From Russula earlei (lineage: Eukaryota; Basidiomycota; Agaricomycetes; Russulales; Russulaceae): a DNA stretch of 64,000 nucleotides. The DNA lies in assembly GCA_025769875.1 (NCBI GenBank), contig JAGFNK010000019.1, positions 124,001-188,000 of the forward strand, written 5' to 3'. The notes beneath the pieces were generated by a model. The model was not told the DNA's origin. It saw only the letters and a program-made list of their open reading frames with translations, and made no database searches. Below, one piece after another: positions 1 to 14,160 of this stretch (its first letter is position 1; each line of letters begins with the position of its first letter). Made by a program: the position numbers and the translations under genes.

Positions 1-1034
1 ATAGGCCTCTGAAGACCAGCGTTCAGTCGCGAACCTCTCGGGTATTGTGAAATTTAGCGGCTGATAGGGCGCTGTTGATGAGGTTCAAAAAACACGAGGA
101 CCAGAGGGTGATTGATTTGGAGAGCGGGGAGGGAAACTCGATGGCACAGGACGTTGGTGACCAGACGAACGCGGTCAGCTGCACCCACTACAGGTGGATG
201 AGACCGACGCACCTCTTAATGATCTAATCTCGATCACACGTCGGGCGGGGGCAATTGTCTGTCATCAACTCCGTTTCGGGACTGTATGGGATTGTGGCTG
301 GCCGTCATGCACCTGCTCAATTTGGTGGGCTGTTGATCAGCTCCTGGATTTAAAAAAAAGCACGCACTTTTTTAATTTCATCATGTGACCCACCCACAAG
401 GGTGAGTGAATATGGCCGTGGCCGACCAGGGGTGAACGCCAGCCACCCTTCTAATGAGTCGGGCTCGGGCGGTGAATCGGCCTTTTAATCCGTATGCACT
501 CTTCTGCTCCCGGCCCTTCTGAGGGCACCTTGGAGCCTTTTAACCCTGGTGTCACAAAACCAGTCATCTACCCAATCTTGATGACAGTTTATTTCTTTGC
601 ACGGACCGTGTAAAGAAATGAACATGAGCCTTCCCTCTTGTAAAGTTTGAAGGCATGAAAACATACTGAACGCCCTCCCATTACTCAACTCTCCCAGGCC
701 TTCGTGGTAAACGTTTCACACTCACACTCACACTACACCCCCTAGCTTAACCGAGTTGAGACGGTACCTCTGTACCAAAGGGAAAAAGAGACCCTGTCTG
801 GCCGGGCCATCTCGCGATCATTCAGAGTCTTGATGCGACACATCAGTCGTTAAGAGCGGCATTCGGACTGATCTAATGACAAGAGACGAAATGGAACTCA
901 CCGAAATAACCATTCTAGAAAGCCGTTATCTCCTCGTTGCATGTCGGACGATCTTTCCTGACAAATTGAAGTTGGAAATGATGCACGAACATACTTTATC
1001 ATCACCTTGATTCGTCAAATGATCATCAAGCGTC
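1..1034. other. No gene recognised; left flank of halogenase
   Basis: I see no convincing exon here on either strand. Short open frames exist but lack family motifs or fungal splice patterns. The last few hundred bases should hold the promoter and 5' leader of the halogenase that starts at 1035. Part of the left end could be the upstream region of a gene outside the window. Confidence 0.5.
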
Positions 1035-3624
<2,590 letters not shown>

Positions 3625-3796
3625 GTCTCGACCATTCGCTTTTGCAGCGGATATTTCCTTCCCTTGTACAGTCAGCGAACTTAGAAACATGCGACCCATG
3701 TCTTGTAAATCGAAAGATTGCGTGTGACTGTGATACATCGACATCGTTGACGCGCTTTCGTCTATGATAAGAGCCATTCTGGCAACGGTGTGGATT

Positions 3797-5846
3797 CTAT
3801 GACGATATATCTAACTTGAGCAGTGCAAACAGTAATACTACAGCATTGCACACGGGACAGCGCGCATTCTCGCGCACTTCCTCCACGATGCAAGCATTAC
3901 AAAATAGATGCCCACACGTGGTCGCCGTGATCTCATGGCAGGGGTCTACTTGGCATACGCGGCAGTGGAAAGATGACCTGACAGCCGATGATTTGGTTAT
4001 GGCCCTCAGTGCTCGTGCAAGAGAGGGGGAGATACTGGAGCCTGCAAAGACTCGACGGTCGGCGATGAGTGGTAAGGAGCTACGGCCACTGGCAGCGAGT
4101 GCGAAGTCCTGTGCTTCAGCAGGGGATACACTCGGCATGCTCGGAGTGCGTGGGGAGGGGGTCGGCGTATCAAAGTCGACAACGGATTGCAGGGGCGAGC
4201 CCTTGAGCAGGTGGAAGTTGGCAAGATCGCCCGAGGGCGTCTCAGCCACCGACACCTTAGACCGAGATGAAGACGGTGGCTGTAGCCCAGATTGATGCGA
4301 CTGGGACTGCACCTGCGCTTGCGATTGAGACCGGGTGTGCGCGACCTTACGAGCGGGGGTTGCAGGCCCCACAGCACTTGGTCTGACTGGAGGAGGTGAT
4401 GGTGATGGAGAAGATGAGGGGACGAGAGGAGGGGCACGGATCGTCGGAGACACGTGCATCGCCATTGAAGGTAGGCCGACTGCGCTTCCAAATACGTAGG
4501 TGGGGCAAGTGTTATTAGGAGACTGGGGCGGGGGATGACCCGGCTGGGAAGATCGCGCGGGCAAGTTGTTGCTAGGGTGCTGCGGGGGGGATGTGTCGGA
4601 GGAGCTGGTGCTGTGGCTGGTCGGTGGTGTAAAGATACGCACGCTTGGAGGAGAACGGCATAACTCTGAGGCGATTTCGGAGACCATTGTACCCAAGCTG
4701 GTGCTAGAGCTACTTGAAGGCCCGAGACGGCCTGTTGCCTCGCGTTCTGCGCCAAACACTGCAGAAGTAGGATGACCCCAGGAAGGGTGGCCATGAAGTT
4801 GATTCGTGGAGGAGCTGGGCGAGCAGGTCGGGGAGGATGCCTCCTACAGATGATATCTTCAGCATTGCGGCGCTTGGAAAGAAAATTGGGCTCACCATCG
4901 CGGGATCACTCGCATCTTGGATTTGCAGGTGTGTTTCAGTAAAATGCTGAGAAATGAACTTAGCGGCGTAATTCACTGGAAGTACGACGTACCTCGACCA
5001 GAGCGGAAGTGTCCCTGAATTGCGCACTGCAGAACTCGCACCGGCGGTGGCTCGTCGGGTCGGCGGCATGAGATTTCAATGCCTCTGCGGATGGGAATTG
5101 CTCCGAGCAAATTCTACATTGCAGTTCTGGGTGCAGATCCGAGTTGTGCTAATTGGGTGAATAACCGTCGTAAGCTCAAAACGCTCCCGAATCGCTGGCA
5201 CACCCGGCACCTCGGAATATTCCAGTTCTGATGGAAAACCGATCTTGCACTTGTCGCACACTGGATGGTTACGTGAATTGAGATAGTGTATGTCCAAGTC
5301 CTTCTCATCCCAAAGCGAGCCGCAACAGCGCACTTTCGGATGCGCATTGGAAATGTGCTGCATCGTTTCGTGAGGAGATCCGCATAGACAAGGATAGGGC
5401 AATCCTCACCGCAGCGAGGGCACTCGTGTCAGTAGCTCTTGCACCGCAGACGGGACAGTGGGGTTGCGCAGAAGAAGCACGCCAGAATTGGTCAATGGCG
5501 GACTGTGACTTGTTCTTTCGATTGTACGGCCGACTTGAGACGTGCTTTGCCTCCACGTGCTACAACCCTATAACGTTGGTATAAATAATAAAGGAAAAAG
5601 GCCGCGTACTTGGTCCAGAGCTATGGTATCTTTAAAAACTCTGAGGCACGTTGTGCACATGGGATGGAAAACCCTGGTCTGTCGGGCATGCTCCAGGAGT
5701 GCATCTGCACTGGAGAACGTCCTGCTTCGGACAGGTAACGGACAATGTGAAGCGGGACAAACGAGCATAGACGACTCTCCGATGTCTTGGTTTCGGGCAG
5801 ATGCAGACGCCATGGGAACTGGATAAGAAAATGAAAAGAAGACCAA
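3797..5846 (-). CDS. Zinc-finger protein with C2H2-like fingers and C-terminal RING
   Basis: The C-terminal exon (4759-3797) ends in a RING finger: CRVCQVDPCHEITATTCGHL followed by FCNACIVEEV and CPVCNAVV, which fits a C3HC4 zinc ligand pattern. It is preceded by a long Ser/Pro-rich low-complexity region. The N-terminal exons (5846 to about 5080) carry several Cys/His pairs, such as LVCPASHCPL, HPMCTTCLRVF, HCPVCGA, PYPCLCGS and HPVCDKCKIGF. They resemble the degenerate C2H2 arrays seen before a RING in many basidiomycete proteins. A ubiquitin E3 ligase role is inferred from the RING only. The start is either 5846 or an internal Met near 5813. Exon junctions between 4800 and 5600 are not resolved. 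Confidence 0.65.
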
Positions 5847-5920
5847 GAAACAGCGTGGTTCGTATTCAGGGGGAACATATGACGCGATGACATAAATGTC
5901 ATTTCAGCGGTCGCACTGGA

Positions 5921-5992
5921 GGCCGCCTGGCGAAATGGCATCGCGTCTGACTACGAATCAGGAGATTGCAGGTTCGACCCCTGCGGTGGTCA
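5921..5992 (+). tRNA. tRNA-Arg (anticodon ACG), intronless
   Basis: The segment folds as a full cloverleaf. The acceptor arms GGCCGCC (5921-5927) and GGTGGTC (5985-5991) pair with two G-U pairs. The D arm is GCGA/TCGC, the anticodon arm is TCTGA-CTACGAA-TCAGG, and the T arm is GCAGG-TTCGACC-CCTGC. The loop CT-ACG-AA gives anticodon ACG, read as Arg after A34-to-I editing. The discriminator base is A at 5992. No intron is present. A T-rich run starts immediately downstream. The gene sits 75 bp upstream of the zinc-finger start and 38 bp from the end of the RNase Z gene. Confidence 0.93.
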
Positions 5993-6016
5993 TTTATTTT
6001 TTAATTTATTTTTTAA
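5993..6016 (+). terminator. RNA polymerase III T-run terminator of tRNA-Arg
   Basis: Immediately 3' of the tRNA discriminator base there are two clusters of six T residues within an A/T stretch. This is the expected Pol III termination signal. Confidence 0.75.
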
Positions 6017-6029
6017 ATATTAGTGCCTA

Positions 6030-9000
6030 CTAACTCTCTCTCAACGTGGCTTTTATAAGCATGGCCTCTTCCTCCTCGTCACCTTCTTCCGCCATATCCC
6101 TGAAACTTTGCCCGATGGCCGGAATGTACGTAGACATCTTCCATAGGTCACCTACACGTATGCATGCGTGATCCATTGCCAAAGCTATCGCAGGCCCTTG
6201 GTCGGCGTTATCTCCTTTAGGAGAGGAGGCAAAGTATTGCGGCATAGTAGGGTAACGCGAGGAAAAGTGGGTCAAAAGGACACTCTGGGCCCGCATCCTG
6301 GAGCAGTTCGTGAGCAAGGAAATGGCTGCATGGCTATATGCTCACCGTTTCGCCACATCAATGGCTTGACTGATGGTACTGTGCGCCTTCGCGTGGGCCA
6401 TTTCTTCCTGGTCATCACCCAGGGTCGCCTCATGGATCAACAATGTCGCACCTTCGCCAGCTTGCACCAGGGTTTCTGACGGCATGGTGTCTCCCGAATA
6501 TCTGTTCTCCACCTGTGAGTGTCGAACATCAAGACGTGCGACGAGTGCTTACACTAGACGCCAACCATCCTGATGTGTCAAAACAAGACCGAATGCTTTG
6601 GTGCGATGAAGGACGTCGACTGTGTTCAACCTTTGGAGTCCTAATGCATAACACATCATCTGAGCTGCCTTCCGCGAACTGCCCAGAACAAGGGTTTGTT
6701 TGGATCGATAATGCTTACGAGTACGGAAAAACGAAAGCTTACTGGTCAGGGCTCCACCATCCGGACTCCGCAGTCTGATATCTCCCTCTAGGATTCAACA
6801 CGTCACTTAGAATCGGTATGACGCCGTTTGGTGTGTCCGTTGAATCCGATAAACCAAGATCTTCCAAGTGGGCGAGCTCGCGAAGGTACAGGTGGATTGG
6901 TGCGATTGACAGCAGGTAGAGGGGGTCAGTGGGCGGAGGGTCGAGCTGTTGTGCCCATCAAACTCTGATTGCAGTGGTAAGGATTATAAAGAGGTACCTG
7001 CTTTCGCATTGCCAGTATCTTCGCAAGTCCGGTATGATGGTCCGCGTGGGCATGGCTAACGAAGATGCACTTCAACTCGCGCAGTACCTGCCAAACATTT
7101 GAAGGCCGAGCAGCATCTGTTCCAAAATATCTAGCCAACTGGCCCCACGTTCCCTCACCAGCGTCGAGGAGGAGTGTGCCCCAGTCGGGGATTCGGACAA
7201 ATTGACTTGATACTGTCTGGAGATTAACGGCTGTAGGTTAACGACAAACTGGGGTAAATCACCATTGCGGTACCGGCTACTGATAGCACTGTTCGTCCCG
7301 AGCGGAACCACTACGAGTTCGTCCCCAACCTTCGGTACGACACCACCCAGCTTCTCTAGACAAGCACTCACAAAACGTTTGGCTTTTGTGAATTTCTCTT
7401 TGGTCATCACTGGAAGCTCAGGTGGCATCCCAGCCGCCATCGCGGGGTTAAACCTGTCCTTCTCTGCTAGAATAGGATCGATCATGACATGTCTTGGCGG
7501 ACGAATATCGACGTGGCTATTGGATTGCAAATATGAACAGTTAGGTGGGAGCTGGGTGACCGCTAACATAGTTAACGTGATTCAGCGTGAAATTTAAATG
7601 AGAAATCAATGCAGCGCACAGGAAAGTTCCTTTCGGGGAGTGGTGTTATAATGAGGAAGTGGGAACATTTCCGAGTCTAGTTGGCTTAACCTGAGCTGGC
7701 TCAGCCCAGCACTTGTGAATGTCAGCGGATCTGAATTATGATCAGGAGAACTGATGAGATGCTGCACGTCATCCGAGAAGCCATTCATGAAGGCCTTGTA
7801 TCGCTCATCCTCCAATACATTGGAACCAAGGAGATGGTAGATGACATGAACAACGTAGTCCTTTCGACTTGCTGGCGTTTTCATCCTGAAAGGTGAATAA
7901 GCAGGAGTGTCGAAGGCAGAAACCAAGGAATCGATGTGATCCGGCGTTGGCACGTCGAGGATTATAACTGCCTGGTACACCAACTCAGCGCATTTACTAC
8001 GGCGCTGAAATGGGAGATCTAACCTTTGTGGTCTCGTGCTCGCCGACGCAATCCTCCGGCTTCACAGTTCTCTGCACGTTCCCACCGGCACCATCGGCCA
8101 CAGTGAACGTTACAGTTTCGCCCCGCGCTACCCTTCCCCTCAATGGCCCATACAGCCCAAGTTCCTCTGCGCGCTTGGTGTTAAATTTCCCACGAACGCG
8201 GGGACCGACCACAATATATGCAGTGGAACGATTTCGCACTGGCGGAACGAATGAAGGCAAAAGTTTTAATAACCCTGCTGGGTTTGGCCCCTTGATGCCC
8301 CGCCTGAGAGGTTTTCCTTGACTTTTCGCCAGGTCCTCAGCCCAGTGGGGAACTTGAGGCAGAGATGTGCGATCAGTGTCCACTTGAGTTTTTGAGGTCT
8401 TTAAATCAGCCGAGTTCTGCCCAGGTTTGCCTTTTTTACTACTCGAAGGTTTGGGAAGTTGCTGGGGCTTTGGCGGCGGTTCTACCCAGGTGAACATGTG
8501 TTCAACGATAAGCCGCCGCCAGGCATCAGCCTCGTCTCCCTCCAAAGTGGCAGGGTCAAACTCGGAATCGTCCAAACAGCGATCGAGAAGTGGAGAGTCC
8601 GTCGACAAGGTAGGAGATTCATCGATAGCTGACCGCTTCGACGGCAGCTCTAGAGAATGCTCGCGTTTACGCTTCAAAACGTTCTCTGACGTGTTCGACA
8701 GAGCTTCACGCTCAACACGCGACTCATCCCCGCCAATGTGCGAAGGCAGGATGGGGATAGAGAAGAGGGTAATGTTGTCGTCTTTAAAGGCGGGGACAGC
8801 TTCAACCTGGGGCTCTGTCTGCAAGTCGGGGGTCTCTGTAACTTTGATATTCAGAGTGTTCCTAGACACAAAACATAGAATTGAGTGTGGGGAAATAAGG
8901 TGGAGAAATACGCCTGACGGACCGAAATACATAGAAGCGCATTGAAGCAAGAAAGTGGTAGAGGCCATTTGGGCCAATGACCCACATCGCTCGGGGGCTG

Positions 9001-9287
9001 CTATCCGCCACGGACATGAGGAGGCCTGGGCGAAGGACGGCTGTGAGAGGACAATGGTGACCTGAAGGGCGTACAGTTAACACACCTGGCACACCGCTTG
9101 ACCTCTGCGTTCCAAGCCGCGTCAAGAATAAGGCCTTGACCTTCCTCCAACCCCTCTTGCTCTGCAATATCGCTCGTGTGGTATTTTCTCCGGCATTAAA
9201 AATATATTTGGCCGAATCGAAGGTAATTACGACGGACGGCTCCGTATCAGAAGAAAGCGTGGTATAAACGGAGGTTGACCAGTTCAT
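6030..9287 (-). CDS. tRNA 3'-processing endonuclease RNase Z, long form (ELAC2/Trz1)
   Basis: Endonuclease that removes 3' trailers from pre-tRNAs. Both halves of the long form are visible. The N-terminal half (start 9287, [10 protein letters not shown]) has [15 protein letters not shown] and [10 protein letters not shown], then [20 protein letters not shown] and GLYHFLAS (about 9030-8940). A charged linker (about 8850-8300) follows. The C-terminal catalytic half has [14 protein letters not shown] (about 7310-7270), [17 protein letters not shown] (about 7190-7130) and the metal site [12 protein letters not shown] (about 7062-7027), matching HxHxDH. It continues to LLTHFSSRY and [13 protein letters not shown] before the stop at 6030. 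Histidine ligands appear intact. The gene has several short introns, is divergent from DcpS, and ends 38 bp from a tRNA gene. It may act in nucleus and mitochondrion, as family members do; no targeting signal was judged. Confidence 0.88.
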
Positions 9288-9575
9288 CTTTGTTATATCC
9301 TTCGCGTCTGGAGAGGAGGCATGCAACGACCGCGTTGGACGGCGATGTATGAAAGGATTGATATGGCGACTATGCAAGCATAGCGCACGTAATTTTGCGA
9401 GTAATGGAATTTGCGAAGCGTCCAAGAAAAACAGATGGTGGTGGAGGTGGGTACAGTGTGATAACACACACTGCGGGCTCAAACGGAGCGAGATCTGGTG
9501 ACGGGCGAAGGAGAAGACAGCGGCGCGTTTTTTGCTGTTGTCTCGCCAATCCACCCAAACCACATCTTCCCCGAC
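9288..9575. promoter_or_regulatory. Divergent intergenic promoter, RNase Z / DcpS
   Basis: The 288 bp between the RNase Z start (9287, minus) and the DcpS start (9576, plus) must contain both promoters and 5' leaders. I see no obvious TATA box. The overlapping open frames of 60-75 codons look like shadows. Confidence 0.5.
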
Positions 9576-10936
9576 ATGGACTTCCAACTCAACCGCTTTG
9601 TGTTCGAACGAGTCTTGAATGAGGGTGAATCCCCAACCCGGACGCGTCACCGCTGAACTGAGCTGTGTATATCCTCGTCACACGCAGACCTTGCTACTCA
9701 TAGCGTCGCCCTGCTGGGGACCTTGAGACCCCCATCCTCTGAAACCTCGTATGCTCAAGGAAACACTGCCATAGTTCGTATCGAAAGGACAGCGCTTCCA
9801 TCATTCACCGATGGCCTCATCGCAACGGCCAAGCTCGTCGGGAATACCGATATTGTCAGCTCTCTCCCCACCGCGCCGTCGCGTTTCGTTTGCACTGACC
9901 CCGTACTGACTGCTTTTCAAACCCCCTCCTTTTTCAGTATGCTTGGATGGTGGGCTGGTTGAGCCACTCCGAGAACAAGCCAGATGTCAAAATCAACGTC
10001 ATCTGTCCGGCCACGGAGGTGCACATCCGCAAGGTCACTATTCCACTTCATCCCATGATCCGAGGCCGAAGCCGAGCTGTGAACGTTTCTCCAAGTACAG
10101 TACTCGAAGCAGCAGATCCATATCGTGCGCGAAACGCCTGCGCTGTACGAACGCATCGTAAGGCCATACATTGATGCCTTCCCGGCCTCACGCACCCAAT
10201 GGTTCGGTTTCTTCATTGCCCGTGGGCCGCCGCTCCGTCGCCCATCGCCATTCCGAGTCATCGCTCACAAATTCAAACGTCTTTCTACAGGATAGAAGAA
10301 ATCGTCTCAGGTCGCTCGGAAGCTGAGAACATACTTTTCCGCTCTCCACCGGAGGCGGACCCCTTTGGCTTCCTCATCTTGCCAGACATGAAGTGGGATC
10401 TCGCCAACATCGCGTCCTTGTACCTCGTCGCCCTGATGGTCCTCCCTAACATCAAGAATCTGCGAGACCTCAATCGCTCGCATCTCCCACTCCTGCGCTC
10501 CATCCGACGCGAAGCGGCCAACATTGTCAAGAAACGTTGGTGCTTAGAAGCTACAGAGCTGCGCCTCTTCGTCCATTATCAACCAAGTTATTGTAGGTTA
10601 CTCGTATCCTCACCTCGTGGCTATAATTGCCCACCTGCCAACTGCAGATCACTTTCACGTTCATATCGTGAATGCAAACCATACCGGTCTTCTGGGGATG
10701 ACTGTGGGTCAAGCGCATATCCTTGACGACATTATCTCGTTGGTACGCGGCTCTATCCGGTGGCCCGTGCTTGTCGTTCAGCCTCTGTTTGATGATAGCT
10801 AGAGCTCGATGATCCCACGGGACCCTCCATTTTTCAACGCATGACCCTTTCATACGGCCTTGGAGAACAGCACGGCCTATTCTCTACCATGAAGGCCGCC
10901 CAAGCGGAATTTCAAGAAAGCGAGGAATCTTCATAG
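9576..10936 (+). CDS. Scavenger mRNA decapping enzyme (DcpS, HIT superfamily)
   Basis: Hydrolyses residual m7G cap after 3'-5' mRNA decay. The start MDFQLNRFVFERVLNE is in a short first exon. The next exon gives DPATHSVALLGTLRPPSSET, then VRIERTALPSFTDG. The middle exons give NPDVKINVICPATEVHIRK-like text (about 9970-10035) and FRSPPEADPFGFLILPDMKW (about 10336-10400). The catalytic histidine triad HFHVHIVN (about 10649-10672) is assembled across an intron ending near 10647, giving SYYHFHVHIVN. The C terminus reads GLGEQHGLFSTMKAAQAEFQ before TAG at 10934-10936. The histidine-triad ligands appear intact. It is convergent with the WAPL gene, with a 107-bp gap. Confidence 0.88.
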
Positions 10937-11043
10937 TCCTCTACGCACAGATACAGAGCAGAGAATTGTACTAGAATTACAGAATTCCATATACAGTGGC
11001 TGATATGAATGACAATGGTATAAAATAACCCAATGTAGGATTA

Positions 11044-14000
11044 TCATGCATCTATCAAGCCCTCCAAAAATCTGATGATATCTTGCGTTACGTCCTGCGT
11101 CGCGCCATCTCTCACCTGGATCGGAGGAGCTGTTTCTTCCAAGTCATCCTCTGAATCCTCTGTGTCATGCCTTTCTCCATGTGACACCCGTGCCATGAAC
11201 ACCGCGTATAACCCTACGAACTCCCTGGCGTGTTGTATCAGTCCCCTAAGACCAGCACCCGGCAACGTGTCCAATATAATGTCTTGGTTGACGGGAGAAT
11301 TGCGCATCAGCAGACCGAACAGCACTGCAAGGTGCCCGCGTGTGATATATATGCCTGGGTCGTCGACTTCGGCCCGAAGATACTGCTCGTAGAGAGACAC
11401 AAGGCATTCTAGGACGGTGATAGCATTTGAACAGCTGCACATGTACGCGCAATGACGGAGGGCTGGACATGAAGGATCGAGCTCTGGAAAGTCTTAAGAC
11501 GAGAGGACAACGGCGGACGCGAGGGAACGATGCGTACTTGTCTCACGGCATAAATCTTTGGACTTCTCATCGACCTGGACTAGATTTGTTAAAAGACCCA
11601 ATGCCAGGCATAGCCTATCAAACGCCTGTGCACCCGGTTCCCCTGATTCGTCTATCTCTATCACGTCATGTGGTGAATGCAGGGATGTCGCAATGACGGA
11701 CGAAATGGCAGGAATCATAAGTTTCTGATGTAGCAGAAGCTCGCACCAGGTTGTATTTTCGTGAGAAACATTAATCAGTACGCGAAGCGCAGACTCAAGG
11801 CATCGGCTGGCTGAAACAAGATGACGTGAGCGAAGGAAAAGGAGAAGTATGTCCGAACCTATTACCTATCTGGATGATATCTATAAATTCCCTGTTCCTA
11901 AGAATGATGTTGCACACGGAGCAGAGCGTCGCGAGTCTCTCAGCTAAATCTTCCTGTCCAATCCCGTTAATCACAACATGAGAGAGTTGCGGTTGTTCTT
12001 CGACGGTGGCCCACCGACCCAGCAGAAAGGAGTCTAAGATCTCCAGACAATTGGAGATATGGTCGAATTGTGGCACGCCCGGTAGGCGTGTAAATTCAAA
12101 CGAGTCGGGAAGAAGCGGAAGTCCAGATGCATACCCTGAGAGCCGAGGTATAAGCGGGGATAGCCCTGCCAGAAGAGCGGAGTGGAGAACAACTAAATGG
12201 CTAGGTTGGTGAACAGAAGGAGGGAGTGAGGCAAGAGCTTGGGAAAGGAGTCGACGAAGTGAAGGGCGTTCTTCGTCCAACACGAGCCCAGACTTGTTCA
12301 CGATGACATTTCGCAGAGCGATCAGCTGGAGAAGTTAGATGGGAGAAAGGGTTTAGCAGAAGATAAGGCTCACAATAAGCTTTTCAGCGTTGCCAATTCC
12401 GGCCTTTTTCAATTCCCCCTCATTTGCATCACTTCCTACGAGTTCTAACCAATCTGTTTCGCTCAGGGAGGCTAATATGTCCCATAGGATCGGAACGAAA
12501 TCCGCCTTTTGGGTCAGTTCAGTCACTTCATTTGATGATTGCGCCACGAGTGTCGCAAATATCACAAGGATAGCATCCAGAACTTTGTCGCCTTCCCCGG
12601 CGCCAGATGCTCGCAGCACGTCCCAAGCCCGACTACGAAAGTCGGTTGCCTTCGCGCGGCGCGCAAAGTCAGCATCACAGAGTTTGGTGACTATTTCCAA
12701 TGCACTACGTTGTGCAGTCAGGTCAGGAATTATAAAATGCAGTCGCAAGGTGTACTCACCTGCCTCTCCGTACTCCGATACCGACGTCTCGACCCATGCC
12801 TTCGAATAGATACCCGATCTCGTCCATAAACCGCCTGCTTTCGCCTTTGCTCCTGAGCTCCGTGATGCTCTTCAAATCATTCATCATGTTCGGCGCAAGG
12901 ACGGCTTTGGGGCGGACTTTCGCCTTTCCTTTCCCCTTCCCCTTTCGAGTATTCTCGGGTTCTGGTGATGAGCGCAAAGAGGTCACGAGGTGAGGATCAT
13001 CTTCTGAATTGTCAACCCCCCAACGCTGACGTAGATCCTTGTACGATTCGCGGACCTCGAAGCCTAAATCATCTGCATCGACCCCGCTGTCAGGGTTACT
13101 ATCCGTCGGAAGTTCGACTAGGAAGGAACGCGATCGCCCTGCGTAAGTACGAAGGCCAGATCGCTGAATATGCCCTGTGGACGGTCCAGGATTCGAACAT
13201 TGCAACTGTTCCTCAGGAGTTAAACTTTGGGAGGCGGGTAAATCTGTAGCTGTCTGATCAACCATATGGCTCGGTTGTGGGGACAGTGGGAATCCTATGG
13301 ACACGCTGGATGATCTCGACGCCAGAGAGTCAAGGCTTGTGTCAGCAGAGAACTCATCGGCCATTAATAGTTCTGTCCGTGTTCGACCAAGCATGCGCTT
13401 TGCAATAGGTTTGCTAGGCTTTGGCTGAAGAGAGCGGGAATCGACCCGTCGTGACCCGCTCGGTGAGAAATCAAGTAATTCAGATAGAGGGTCAAGCGAG
13501 TGCTTCGACTTGGTCGGTGTGTCCATGGGATGTGTGGACGTTCGCTTCAACGGCGTCGCGGAGAGAGGCGTGAGAGGAGAGGGCGCTGGGAGCGAGGCCG
13601 CTGATTTGACAGGCGCCACGAAGGCGCGGTTTGTCTGAGATCTGGATGACGGGGTGCTGACTGCGGAGGTGGCTGGGGAGGATGGACGAGTGGGTGTTCT
13701 GGATTGTCCTCCTGAACAAAGTTGAGCACAGAGGAAATCGGTATGATTTCGATGGATACTGACGCGTAGGGTTGGTTCGCGGAAAACTGGAAGCGGTCCT
13801 TTCGCTCTTGCTGGCTCGCGGGCTAGGTAGATATGTTGAGAGGGACGGAGTGGAACTGTCATTGACTGATGAACGGGATTTGAGAAAGAGCAGTGGTGAA
13901 AGATGTTATGACCGTACGGGGAATCACATTGGCGGCCTTTTCATCTGTAGGCGAGCAGAGGTAGCACAAAGGTGTGGTTACGGAACGAGTGTGCGTACCT

Positions 14001-14107
14001 TGGGGAGACTGCCTGGATCGTTTTTGTGAAAAGTCAGAAGGATGCTGTCTCCTCTTTCTACTGTAAGTGACGGTGTGCTGTGGTGGTCCTCCGCTCATCG
14101 CAGTCAC
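11044..14107 (-). CDS. WAPL-domain cohesin release factor
   Basis: Wings-apart-like proteins remove cohesin from chromatin. The N-terminal exon (start 14107 or in-frame Met 14098, MSGGPPQHTV) is followed by a long basic/Ser-Pro region with many T/S-P sites (13860-12950). The helical WAPL region begins near 12880: SITELRSKGESRRFMDEIGY then LFEGMGRDVGIG. It continues through IIPDLTAQRSALEIVTKLCD, then SLPPSVHQPSHLVVLHSALL and GVPQFDHISNCLEILDSFLL. It ends in VLECLVSLYEQYLRAEVDD, GHLAVLFGLLMRN and DIIRFLEGLIDA at 11044. Introns lie near 12755, 12330, 11850 and 11450. The assignment rests on the order of these helical segments, which matches fungal WAPL proteins known to me. It is head-to-head with BIR1. 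Confidence 0.75.
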
Positions 14108-14160
14108 GTTACAGCTCGCGTCGTGTCACAACTTGAACGCACGCACGACACCCAACACCG
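14108..14160. promoter_or_regulatory. 53-bp bidirectional promoter gap, WAPL / BIR1
   Basis: The first WAPL codon (14107, minus) and the first BIR1 codon (14161, plus) are only 53 bp apart. Transcription start sites must therefore overlap or lie inside the opposite gene's first exon. No TATA box is apparent. Confidence 0.55.

Noticed and set aside
4006..4794. Minus-strand frame of 262 codons overlapping the zinc-finger gene
   Set aside because: It is Arg/Pro/Leu-biased and frame-shifted against the RING-encoding frame, which carries real zinc ligands.
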